DNA from: Candidatus Poribacteria bacterium
GTDB taxonomy: Bacteria; Poribacteria; WGA-4E; WGA-3G
DNA length: 41,939 nucleotides
Assembly (NCBI GenBank): GCA_028818705.1
Contig: JAPPNJ010000122.1
Coordinates: forward strand, 1 to 41,939
Direction of reading: 5' to 3'
Numbering within the stretch: position 1 is the first letter of the stretch; every line of letters starts with the position of its first letter. The notes below the pieces were generated by a model. The model searched no databases, had not been told where the DNA came from, and worked only from the letters and a program-made list of their open reading frames with translations. Positions 25,575 to 34,242 of this stretch are shown here, one piece after another. Position numbers and translations under genes: made by a program.

Positions 25575-27410
25575 GTGCAGACAGACGCTTTCAACACAGG
25601 AAGTGTGCTATTCTGGAAGGGAAAACAAGACACAGCACACCGAGCAGAATTAGCGGCGTTGTCGCGACGCGGTGAGCGCGCCTGGATTCAGTTGTCGTCT
25701 GCTTTGTTGGAAACACGGTATGGGTTGGACGCCATAGAACTGTCCTTCGGTGATTCACAGACACCAAAAGCGATTCAATCAACACTTCGGCGGTTGTCTC
25801 AAACGCTGGAAACGAAATGGTATCAGCACTATTTAATTGCAGAACCGCATGCGGAGGCTCCATGTTATAATATCAGCGATTACATTAGGAACTGTGTGGC
25901 AGGGGATCTTGAAATTGCTGAACGGCTTCGCTGGCGAACAGTGATTACGCTCTATCAAACAGAAACATCGGGAGCGGACCTTTTCAGCGATAGCGGTGTT
26001 TCAGCATTCGTGGAAAATGTGCTGACGGGGTATTTAGAGACTTATGGAAAGAGACACCTCGGCGGTTTTAGTTGCGAATTGCCGCAGTTCTTGTCGGTGG
26101 CAAGTGTTTTAGAAAATGGAACGTCGTCGGTCCCGTGGAGTCCGGTACTATTGGAGAGAATGGAAGAGGCGATCGTCGACTATTTGCCGCTGGTGTTTTA
26201 TGAAACCTACAACTCGGCAGCAGTTAGGAACACATTTTGGCGTAAGCTAACGACGCGATTTGCGACCTGTTTTCTTGGGAGACTGCGTGATTTCTGCCAT
26301 CAGGAGAGGCTAAGATTTGCCTTAAGTTTGCCAGCGAGTACCAAGGCGTTGGATTTTGAATTAGGTGCGATGTTGGCGCAGGTAGATTGCCCAATTCTAA
26401 ATGCCACTGAAATAGATACACCGAAACGATTCGTTGTTGCCAAATGGGTCTGTAGTAACACGCAACACGCCGGGATCTCACGGAAAGATGCACATAAAAC
26501 AGATACACACACACTGATAGAAGACGCGAGTATCGGTTTTAACTTATGGATAAACAGGAATAGGAGCGGATCAGGAAAATCCAATGCCATAATACCTGTG
26601 TTATCTGAACTGTTAGGGGTGGGTTATCCAAAGAGACCGCTTCTGATGGTGGCACCGACGCAGAGTCTCTGGACTAAACCCGATAAGAAACTATGGAGCC
26701 GGGTAACAAAAGCGTGGGGTTGGCTCTGCGAAACGGTATGGGAATTAGGATACGATTTCAGGATTGTTTCGGAACAGGAACTGGCTTCAGCAGAGATAAT
26801 AGATTCACAACGCATAGGAACGCGTGCCCATAGGAACCGCTGCCTTCGTCTAAACAATCCTCATGTAGATGTTGAAGAAACATACGGTGTTGTTCTGCTT
26901 CCGAGCTGCATATCGCTTCAGGAAGAGACAGTGAAGTGCCTGAAGGCATTTACGAAAGCGAAGGGGCGATTGATAGCAGATGAACCGACGCCGTATCTGC
27001 TCAACGGCAAGATTGGACTTGAACCCTATCCGCTGGAACAACTTATCTATGGACGGCGTGCAACGATTCTCCGCGGTCCCTTGAACGAGAAAGCGGAGAA
27101 ACTTGAAAAACACCTGCGAAAATGGGTGCAACGTCCTGTGTCGGTATATGTAAAACCAGATAACGACCCAACAGATGTTGTTCAGGTGCATCAGAGAGAT
27201 ACAGGTACGTCTGAACTCTTCTATCTGTTTAACAGCAGTGATGCAGCGATTGACACTTTGATTGAAATGGATCGAGGCGCAGTAAGCGTTGTGGAGTGGG
27301 ATCTATTTGAAGGCATGAAGCAGAACATCAATTCTTGGAATGCTGATGGCAGGACATATCTAAATAGTGCGTTTGTCCCTAAGCAGGGACGACTTTTTGA
27401 AGTTTCGTAA
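25575..27410 (+). CDS. Glycoside-hydrolase-like protein (GH106/GH2-like), divergent
   Basis: A 611-aa protein starting with GTG and an AGGAG site. The stretch FWRKLTTRFATCFLGRLRDFCHQERLRFALSL followed by a short helical part, a conserved ATEIDTPKRFVVAKWV and QHAG resembles the central barrel of GH106/GH2-related enzymes, in which an entry helix pair precedes the acid residues. The later part (LKAFTKAKGRLIADEPTPYL) resembles the GATase-like domain of beta-galactosidases. No signal peptide is visible. The match is to pattern rather than to residues I can name as catalytic, so function remains open. Confidence 0.4.
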   Translation: MQTDAFNTGSVLFWKGKQDTAHRAELAALSRRGERAWIQLSSALLETRYGLDAIELSFGDSQTPKAIQSTLRRLSQTLETKWYQHYLIAEPHAEAPCYNISDYIRNCVAGDLEIAERLRWRTVITLYQTETSGADLFSDSGVSAFVENVLTGYLETYGKRHLGGFSCELPQFLSVASVLENGTSSVPWSPVLLERMEEAIVDYLPLVFYETYNSAAVRNTFWRKLTTRFATCFLGRLRDFCHQERLRFALSLPASTKALDFELGAMLAQVDCPILNATEIDTPKRFVVAKWVCSNTQHAGISRKDAHKTDTHTLIEDASIGFNLWINRNRSGSGKSNAIIPVLSELLGVGYPKRPLLMVAPTQSLWTKPDKKLWSRVTKAWGWLCETVWELGYDFRIVSEQELASAEIIDSQRIGTRAHRNRCLRLNNPHVDVEETYGVVLLPSCISLQEETVKCLKAFTKAKGRLIADEPTPYLLNGKIGLEPYPLEQLIYGRRATILRGPLNEKAEKLEKHLRKWVQRPVSVYVKPDNDPTDVVQVHQRDTGTSELFYLFNSSDAAIDTLIEMDRGAVSVVEWDLFEGMKQNINSWNADGRTYLNSAFVPKQGRLFEVS

Positions 27411-27452
27411 AATTAGAGAAACCGTAATCAAGTAACATGAAAGGAGCCTATT

Positions 27453-29012
27453 ATGACAGGTGGAGATCTTTTTGTAGAATGTTTAAAGGAACAAGGTGTT
27501 AGCGATATTTTCGGTCTGCCGGGTAACCACTTGGATACCGTCTACGAATCACTGTATAACAACCAAGATAGCATCCAGCACTATGTTACACGCCATGAAG
27601 GCGGGGCATCGTTTATGGCAGACGGTTATGCGCGTGCGACAGGCGATGTGGGTGTCTGCATGACTGTTCCGGGTCCCGGTTCCAATAATGCCTCTATCGG
27701 TATTGGTGAGGCAAACACGGCATCCTCACCAGTTCTTTGGATTACAGGTCAGAATCCATCCTACTTGGCGTCGCGCGACCCGAAGAAGAGTTTTCACGGC
27801 TTGGATCAACGGGCTGCCTTTACACCGATGACGAAACATCTGGAAATTGTGCATCGGGTAGATCAGATTCCTGGGGCAATCAATCGTAGTTTCACCGCGC
27901 TACGCTCAGGCAGACCGGGACCCGTGCTGATTGAGCTGGCGAAAGATGCCTTGGATGCAGATGCTAACTTTCCCATCCCGGCATATAACAACGGTATTCA
28001 GACGACAGCAAGCCCACAAGATGTAGACACCGCTATGGACCTACTGCGTAAAGCGGAACGCCCACTGATTATTGCTGGTGGTGGTATCAACCATACGCGC
28101 GCCACTGTGGAAATGCTTGAGTTCGCAGAACTATTAGATGCCCCTATCGTGATGACGGGTTTTGGCAAAGGTTCTGTGCCTGAAGATTCACCGAATGTTA
28201 TCGGTATATTCCGGGACGGTGTTTCGCAAGCAGCGATAGAGGCCTCTGATCTTCTGGTTGCCGTTGGCACCCGGTTTAACTATCGTGATACGGGCAATTG
28301 GAGTTTCAAAGTTGAACAACCGTTGCTTCACATTGAAGCCGATACAGAGGAGATCCACAAGGAATATCCGGCGACTGTTGGCATTGGTGCGAGTCCGAAA
28401 CTGGTTTTGCGTCAGCTGAACGCAGCACTCCGCGATGAGAAGCGGTCTGGCGGTTGGGGTGAAGGGTTACGCGAATTACGCCGTCGGTTTACAGCAACTG
28501 AACCGCCACAGATCCTTAAGGAGATGCGCGATGTAATGCCGCGCGATGCGATCTTATCAGTCGACGTTAATATCACTGGATACGGTGCACTGCAACATTT
28601 CCCGTGCTATCACCCGGGTAGTTATATCTTTTCAGGTGTCTCCGTGGCAATGGGCATCGGATTGACGGGTGCTATCGGTGCGCAGGTCGCTTACCCGGAA
28701 CGGAAGGTGGTCGCTCTGAGTGGTGATGGAGGCTTCTTAATGTCGTGTCCAGATCTCGCAACAGCCGTGATGTATGACCTACCCGTTGTGCAGCTGGTAA
28801 TGAACGATAACCAGTACACCTCAATTGAGCGGGGTCAGCTGCGGCGATTCGGCAAACGGATCGGTGTTGAACTTGCGAATCCAGATTTCGTTCAGTTCGC
28901 TGAGTCGTTCGGGGCAATTGGGTTACGGGTTGAAGATCCGAGCGATTTCAGACCGACTTTTGAAAAAGCACTCGCCTTCGATAAGCCGGTTCTCCTCGAA
29001 GTGGTCAAGTAG
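27453..29012 (+). CDS. Thiamine-diphosphate enzyme (acetolactate synthase-like)
   Basis: A 519-aa ThDP-dependent enzyme of the IlvB/benzoylformate-decarboxylase family. The N-terminal PYR domain carries catalytic Glu49 (RHEGGASFMADGYARATG). The central domain has GGGINHTRA. The C-terminal PP domain binds ThDP and Mg through GDGGFLMSC ... NDNQYTS. The Gln and Val residues that mark true acetolactate synthases are not clear, so decarboxylase or oxalyl-CoA-type activity is possible. It has a strong GAAAGGAG site and lies 50 bases before a phosphofructokinase, in the same direction. Confidence 0.85.
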   Translation: MTGGDLFVECLKEQGVSDIFGLPGNHLDTVYESLYNNQDSIQHYVTRHEGGASFMADGYARATGDVGVCMTVPGPGSNNASIGIGEANTASSPVLWITGQNPSYLASRDPKKSFHGLDQRAAFTPMTKHLEIVHRVDQIPGAINRSFTALRSGRPGPVLIELAKDALDADANFPIPAYNNGIQTTASPQDVDTAMDLLRKAERPLIIAGGGINHTRATVEMLEFAELLDAPIVMTGFGKGSVPEDSPNVIGIFRDGVSQAAIEASDLLVAVGTRFNYRDTGNWSFKVEQPLLHIEADTEEIHKEYPATVGIGASPKLVLRQLNAALRDEKRSGGWGEGLRELRRRFTATEPPQILKEMRDVMPRDAILSVDVNITGYGALQHFPCYHPGSYIFSGVSVAMGIGLTGAIGAQVAYPERKVVALSGDGGFLMSCPDLATAVMYDLPVVQLVMNDNQYTSIERGQLRRFGKRIGVELANPDFVQFAESFGAIGLRVEDPSDFRPTFEKALAFDKPVLLEVVK

Positions 29013-29061
29013 TATAGTTGTCGATTGTCGGTGCCCGATAACGAATAAAAAGGAGTTTAAA

Positions 29062-30264
29062 ATGCCCAAAAAGATCGGTGTTCTAACGGGGGGTGGCGAT
29101 ACGAGTGCACTCAACGCTACCCTTAAAGGCATCGCGCTAAAAGCGGAAGAACTCGGTTTTGAACTGATCGGATTCATGGAAGGGTGGCGCGGTGTCCTGA
29201 AAGGTGGACGCTACTTTACGTTGACCCCGGACCTGATTGATGAGAACCGGGGTGGAACGTTATTAAAGAGTTCACGCACGAATTTAATTAAAGATAATAA
29301 GTTAGATGAAGCTGTCAGTAATCTGAAAAAACTGGACATTAGCGGTCTGATTCCAATAGGCGGCGATGATACCTTGACAGTTGGAACTGCCCTGTCGGAT
29401 CAATTCACGACTACGTTTGTCACTAAAACTATTGATAACGATGTCGGTATCAATCCGCCGGAAGGGGATGCCGTTGACTACTCTAAGATGGTTAACTATT
29501 TCTGTCCGGGTTTCCCCTCATCCGCACAGAGTGTTATCAACGCTGTCCGTGACTTACGGACGACGACCTATTCACACGATCGGGTAATTGTCGTTGAAGC
29601 GATGGGAAGGGACGCTGGCTGGCTGACGTTGTCTGCTGCTTACGGTCAGGCAGATTTGATCGTTGTTCCAGAGGTGCCGTATCAGCCGGAAAAACTCGCA
29701 GAAGCGATTCGCGAGAAACACGCAGAACAGGGTAACGTGATTGTTGTTGTGTCAGAAGGTATTCGGAATGAAGCGGGAGAATTGATGATTAATTCCGAAG
29801 CTGAACTCGATGCCTTTGGACATACGAAACCGGGTGGCTGCTCTGAAATTATCGTTGAAACGATGAAGAAGCTTCTCCCTGAAATTTCAAGTTCTGCGTT
29901 CCGTGCGTTGATACTCGGCTATCTTCAGAGATGTGGCAGTCCGATTCCCTTGGACAGGAATACCGCTATTAAAGCGGGAGCACTAGCAGTGCAAGCACTC
30001 TCAGAGGGTATGTTTAACGGTGTGGCGACGATTACACGTACGGATGCTGGTATTGAACCGACGTTGTTGCCGTTAGAACAGGTGCTCAAACGGGATGAAA
30101 CCGGACATGTTGTCCGGCGGGACCTCGATCTACGGTTCTACGATGCGGAACGGTATCAGATGTCCGCAGCGGGTGCCGGGTATTTTCGTCCACTTTTCGG
30201 TAATCTGCCCCGTCCGGATTTGTCGTTGGACGATTGGTTGATTGAGGTTGGTGAGATTGGATAA
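29062..30264 (+). CDS. 6-phosphofructokinase, PPi-type residues
   Basis: A 400-aa phosphofructokinase. The start at 29062 is preferred to an upstream in-frame ATG inside the previous gene because of the AAAGGAG site 10 bases before and the conserved opening KKIGVLTGGGDT. Key motifs are GGDD at residues 100-103 and K122-T-I-D-N-D127. In ATP-dependent enzymes these are usually GGDG and GTIDND; Asp at 103 and Lys at 122 are the marks of pyrophosphate-dependent enzymes. MGRDAGWL and SEG follow. It may therefore run reversibly with PPi. The usual PGLN of the first motif is SALN here. Confidence 0.85.
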   Translation: MPKKIGVLTGGGDTSALNATLKGIALKAEELGFELIGFMEGWRGVLKGGRYFTLTPDLIDENRGGTLLKSSRTNLIKDNKLDEAVSNLKKLDISGLIPIGGDDTLTVGTALSDQFTTTFVTKTIDNDVGINPPEGDAVDYSKMVNYFCPGFPSSAQSVINAVRDLRTTTYSHDRVIVVEAMGRDAGWLTLSAAYGQADLIVVPEVPYQPEKLAEAIREKHAEQGNVIVVVSEGIRNEAGELMINSEAELDAFGHTKPGGCSEIIVETMKKLLPEISSSAFRALILGYLQRCGSPIPLDRNTAIKAGALAVQALSEGMFNGVATITRTDAGIEPTLLPLEQVLKRDETGHVVRRDLDLRFYDAERYQMSAAGAGYFRPLFGNLPRPDLSLDDWLIEVGEIG

Positions 30265-30280
30265 TACGCCAATCTCTTCG

Positions 30281-30305
30281 GTAGGCGAGGTTGGGAAACC
30301 TCGCC
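30281..30305. repeat. REP-like palindrome between convergent genes
   Basis: GTAGGCGAGGTTGGGAAACCTCGCC, an almost perfect 8-bp stem (GGCGAGGT/ACCTCGCC) with a small loop, between convergent phosphofructokinase and hsdR-remnant genes. It is the best-formed member of the family and may stop transcription from both sides. Confidence 0.7.
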
Positions 30306-30306
30306 T

Positions 30307-32328
30307 TTAATTTTCGGTATAAATGCTTTTGCCTTCGCCGTAGTAAGAATCGTAGATGTGCTGATAAATCGCTTCACATTTTTGGATGAAAAGTTCTGGT
30401 GTATAGGTATCGGGCAGCTTTGGGTCCAGTATCTGTTGAATAGCAAGTTTGACTTGTGCTCGCAGCTGCGTCTGTTTTCGCCAATCTAAGCCTAACCTCT
30501 CTGCTTTGAGTGTTTCAAGCAGCTTTTTCGTTGCTTCTTTAACTTCATCCCGTTCTGGTCGATTCAACTCAGGTCCAGCACTCGTGAGGAGATCGAAAAC
30601 TGTCAACTCTTCCTCGGAGAGTTCTTCGATCCCGGCGCGTTCCCCTTCCTTATTGAGTTCACTTGCGAATTCCAGGAGTGTATCAAAGAACATATCTGGC
30701 GGCGCAGAGGCTGCGTTATACTCACTGATCATTTGTTCAAATTGCGCCTGATAGTCCATACGATTTTTGTTCAATCGCACCATTGCTGTGAGTTTGGTGT
30801 TAACAGCACTTCTAAGTTTCTCAATTTCAATCCGTTTGTGTGCAGTCTTAAACTTTTCTCTCAACATCTCAAAATCAATTTGGCTTAAGTCAATCCGTTT
30901 CTCGGTCTCCTGATGCTGGGTGTCATAGTCGTCTCTATCTGTCTCAATAACGTATCCTTCGGGAGCGATTGATTGGTCGAGGAGATTCTCGACTTCCGCC
31001 ATTACATCAGAGAGGTCTGCTGGTCCGGTGAGATTTTTGATTTTCTGTGCGATAACATTGGTGAGTGTATAGATTCCGATGAACGCATGGGCGTCGGGGT
31101 CGGGTAGAATCGCCTTGTATAGTTTAGTGACGTTCGTTGCGAGTTGTAGATACTCTCGTTTTGTTGCGTCGTTCTCCAAGATTGCGTTCATTGCGTCATC
31201 GATTTGACTGATGCGTTGCAAGGGTTCACTTGTATTAATTCTCGCCAAGTCAACGTTGATCTGCGCGCAGAATTCGGTGATCGCTTCGATCGCCTCTCTA
31301 AGCTTCTCAACCAGTTCTGACTTATCCGCAATCGGTTTTTTACCTTCAGCATCAGCACCAGCAGCATAAATCGCTAAAGCGTTCTCAAGGTCCCGGAAAA
31401 CACCGATGTAGTCTACAATTAAACCGTTGTTTTTATCACCGAAGACGCGGTTGGCTCTGGCGATGGTCTGCATCAAGGTATGGTTTCGCTTCTGATCTCT
31501 CAGAGAGAACCGGGGGTATCTCTCCGCTTTTTGTCTGGAACTTGTGAATGAGGGTAAAGATATAACGATGGTCTTCTCGTAGCAATTGACGGAGATGCTG
31601 TATGTCTTCCGCGTGAACGTCTTGTTGTGTTAGAACACCATGGGAGCTTCGTCCTCACTGTGAAGGCGTTTCCATTCAGCGAAGTGTTCCCAACTGGCGG
31701 TGAGGCTGCCGACTTTGCTCTCTGTGCCGTTGGAGAGAATAATAAAGGCGTTGTACCAAAAGAGATGTGGGATGGTGTCCTTGTAATCTCGGAGGTTATC
31801 GTCGTAGGCAGCCCGAAGGTGGCCATCAATCCGCTTGAATTCCATCAAGATTAGAGGGATTCCGTTGACGAAACATACTATATCTGGACGTTTCGTGTAC
31901 ATGTCCCCAGTGACCCAAAGTTGCGATGCAGCAAGATAATCGTTATTCTCTGGATTTTCCCAGTCGATGACTTGAAGGACCTCGGTGATTTCAGTTTCAC
32001 CGTCTGGATCGGTGCGCGTAACGGTCACGCCGTCTCTTAGGCGAGTATAGATTTCACGGTTGGCTTCAACGGGATCTAGGAGTGCGCGAGCGTCGTCGGT
32101 GAGTTGTTCAATTGCCTCGGTAATTACATCTTGGGTTGCATTGGGGTTGAGCTTTTGTAATGCAGCTTGGAGTCGGGAGATTAGGACGACTTCGGATTTG
32201 GTTTTTCTGCCGAGTGGACTCATGCCTTGATCGAATTCACTGTAGCAGTTTAGCGTTTCCCATCCTATTTCTGCGAGGAGTGCAATGGCGGGTTGTTCTA
32301 TGAGTTCATCTTCGCTGTAGGGGTTCAT
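30307..32328 (-). pseudogene. Type I restriction subunit R remnant, helicase motor deleted
   Basis: The 5' part (31630-32328, 232 aa) is an intact HsdR N-terminus with nuclease residues in RPDIVCFV (Asp) and LILMEFKRIDG (E-F-K), ending WEHFAEWKRLHSEDE. After a junction, a 45-aa island in another frame (31493-31640) encodes EDIQHLRQLLREDHRYIF and LIHKFQTKSGE, which normally lies after Walker A. After a second junction the C-terminal part (30307-31476, 389 aa) starts at motif VI (MQTIARANRVFGDKNNG). Walker A, DEAH and motifs III-V are gone. A normal HsdR is about 1000 aa; roughly 400 are missing. ATGA overlap with the upstream PIN gene shows the ancestral operon. Confidence 0.88.
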
Positions 32329-32816
32329 TTGAAAATTGGGTCGATTGTTCGGAATTTGAGGCGATCTTTTGTCTCAATCTCGATTATAACTTTCCGTACA
32401 TCGGTTTGTGTCAAAATTTTTAACTCCCAGAGTAGCCGTAAAATATCAGACAAGTTGAGGCAATGAATCTTGTTTGCTTGGCAGTGGTGCATTACTCGCC
32501 GCTCATTGCTTGCCAAAACTGCTGCAAGGCGTTTACAGATTGCCATAGATTCGCGTTCTCCCGCACCAAGCGTTTGCGGTAGGGACATCATAAACGCTTG
32601 ATCTGCGGACGTTGGATAATATGTTCGGATCCGTCCTTGCGTTTGCAACGCTATAAACTCATCAAAAAATTGGAATCCTTTCGAGATACCCTTTTTGATT
32701 TCATTTTCTACAGCAAAGGCAATGTTAAGCAGATCCTGGTCGAAAACTGCAAACAGCAATGACAAACGCTGAATCTTGGCAAAAGTCGAAAGCACATCAG
32801 TATCTACAAATATCAA
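32325..32816 (-). CDS. PIN-like toxin next to UPF0175
   Basis: A 163-aa protein starting MIFVDTDVLSTFAKIQRL, with the first PIN acid at D5 and a second acidic cluster (LGAGERESMAICK). The terminal acids typical of PIN are not evident (LNLSDILRLLW replaces them), so activity is uncertain. It follows the UPF0175 gene by 21 bases and overlaps the hsdR remnant by ATGA, mirroring the UPF0175/DUF3368 pair in the first locus. Confidence 0.7.
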   Translation of the reverse strand: MIFVDTDVLSTFAKIQRLSLLFAVFDQDLLNIAFAVENEIKKGISKGFQFFDEFIALQTQGRIRTYYPTSADQAFMMSLPQTLGAGERESMAICKRLAAVLASNERRVMHHCQANKIHCLNLSDILRLLWELKILTQTDVRKVIIEIETKDRLKFRTIDPIFK

Positions 32817-32837
32817 GGTTACTGTCCTTTTGTCCTA

Positions 32838-33146
32838 CTATTTGTTTGATTCACGTAGACGTTTGATGTGCGATATCCGCGTTTTCGAGGCTTCTGCTGA
32901 ATCAACTTCAACAATTCTCACAATACCTTTTGCTGCCAAAGCCTCTTCAAACTCAAAGCGGTGGATTCCTGCTAACTCGGCGGCTCTGGCGAGCGTCACT
33001 TCACCCTCTTGGTATAGCAAAATTGCGGCATCAAGTTGTGATTCCTTTTCAAGGGATGCACGCAGCTGATCACGCTCAACTTTAGGCAGTTTTTGTATTA
33101 ATGGCAATAATTTTTCAAGCGTTATCGGTTCAGAAATTTGAATCAT
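32838..33146 (-). CDS. UPF0175 family antitoxin
   Basis: A 102-aa protein. LDAAILLYQEGEVTLARAAELAGIHRFEFEEALAAKGI is the UPF0175 helix-turn-helix-like core. The N-terminal extension (PITLEKLLPLIQKLPKVERDQLRASL) is longer than the copy at 4426. It stands directly upstream of a PIN gene and 78 bases downstream of another PIN gene. Presumed antitoxin and autorepressor. Confidence 0.82.
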   Translation of the reverse strand: MIQISEPITLEKLLPLIQKLPKVERDQLRASLEKESQLDAAILLYQEGEVTLARAAELAGIHRFEFEEALAAKGIVRIVEVDSAEASKTRISHIKRLRESNK

Positions 33147-33224
33147 TGTGATCTACTCCATCAAGAATCTATCCCAAACTCACTCAAGGGTGGGAAGGAA
33201 ACAAATCTTTCACCTTTGGAAATG

Positions 33225-33713
33225 TCAGTTAAAGTCAGATATGTTAATTTCTGCCTCTTGGATTTTCTCTAAGAAATTCGGTGGATCAAGAATTGTAACA
33301 CCAAATTCAAATAGAGCTTGTTTGAGTCCAGCATCATCTATAAGGTCATTGTCAGTTGATACCAAAAATTGAACGCGTCCTGAGATTGCACAATCAACGA
33401 ACTTATCATCCGTGGGGTCGCGACATAATTCAGTCGATGAGGTAACCTCAACAATGCTTGCTTGGGGCAAAAGGTTGATGAGACGCATGGCTTCTGCGCG
33501 TGTATACTGCAGTTCTCGCATCAGAGCGGGACGTAACAAAACACCACGAATTTCATCAACAATAGCCTGCGATAACACAAGAACGAATCGACCCTCAAGC
33601 CAAAGCGAGATCAGATGATTAGCAAGATTCTCCTTCTGAACCAATGAACGGACAAAGATGTTGGTGTCAAATGTTGCTCGGTAAACGCGCCATCGCTGCT
33701 CACGCTCGTTCAC
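33225..33713 (-). CDS. PIN-domain nuclease of the COG2402-like group
   Basis: A 162-aa protein with a full PIN set: D16-T-N-I (RATFDTNIFVRSL), E in VDEIRGVLL, D-P-T-D-D-K-F-V-D (residues about 98-107) and STDNDLI near 120. These give the usual four acidic residues of a metal-dependent RNase. It overlaps the Toprim-like gene above it by 14 bases, so it belongs to the ATPase operon, not to the UPF0175 pair 78 bases below. No separate antitoxin lies upstream. Its tie to the ATPase and Toprim genes is the interesting feature. Confidence 0.8.
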   Translation of the reverse strand: MNEREQRWRVYRATFDTNIFVRSLVQKENLANHLISLWLEGRFVLVLSQAIVDEIRGVLLRPALMRELQYTRAEAMRLINLLPQASIVEVTSSTELCRDPTDDKFVDCAISGRVQFLVSTDNDLIDDAGLKQALFEFGVTILDPPNFLEKIQEAEINISDFN

Positions 33714-34242
33714 GCCTCACCTCTGCGAGTGCTTCCTCAAAATGACGTATCACTTCCTCCTCCGGTCTATCGGCAAAGGCATTGTGGAAATGTGCAATGG
33801 TCCTATCCCATTCTTCCCGAAGTCGTTTGCGCTCACTTTCAACTTCGGTACGGAAACGCGAAACGATATTCCGCCACTGTGTTGGTATAATGGATTCAGA
33901 TTCTTGAAGATCGGGGCAGAAAAAGACTTTATCAGAAAAGTTTCCAGCCTCAACAACGCCTCTGAGTTGATTGATAAGGGATTTTGACGCTTGCTGTCGT
34001 TGCAGGTCGGAGTCAACAACAAAAATAATATAGTCGTCTTGCTTGAAGTAATGTTGGATTGCTTTCTGCAAGCAGCCATCTATCGGCTTGCCTTTTTTAT
34101 GACATTTACCGAGCGCACTTCTGCCAGCTGTACGGATAGCCAGATGCTCAAGTTGCCTTAATCTCAAGAATTGGTTTTCCAAGAATTTGACTGCTTTGGC
34201 ATCATGGTCAGCTTCCAAATTCCAGATTCGGACGCTTATCAT
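33700..34242 (-). CDS. Toprim-like protein of an ATPase/nuclease pair
   Basis: A 180-aa protein. It starts ISVRIWNLEADHDAKAV, with an E10 and D14 that fit the first acidic motif of Toprim folds, followed by YIIFVVDSDLQ, where D77-x-D79 fits the second. ESESIIPTQW and an Arg/Glu-rich helical tail follow. The pattern resembles DUF4276/RloB/DUF4435 partners of SMC-like ATPases, such as AriB of PARIS, but I cannot assign a named family. It overlaps the ATPase stop by ATGA and the PIN start by 14 bases, so the three are translationally coupled. Confidence 0.6.
   Translation of the reverse strand: MISVRIWNLEADHDAKAVKFLENQFLRLRQLEHLAIRTAGRSALGKCHKKGKPIDGCLQKAIQHYFKQDDYIIFVVDSDLQRQQASKSLINQLRGVVEAGNFSDKVFFCPDLQESESIIPTQWRNIVSRFRTEVESERKRLREEWDRTIAHFHNAFADRPEEEVIRHFEEALAEVRRERA

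Noticed and set aside
28825..29061. Longer phosphofructokinase reading from an upstream ATG
   Set aside because: It lies inside the ThDP-enzyme gene in another frame; the AAAGGAG site and the conserved opening put the start at 29062.
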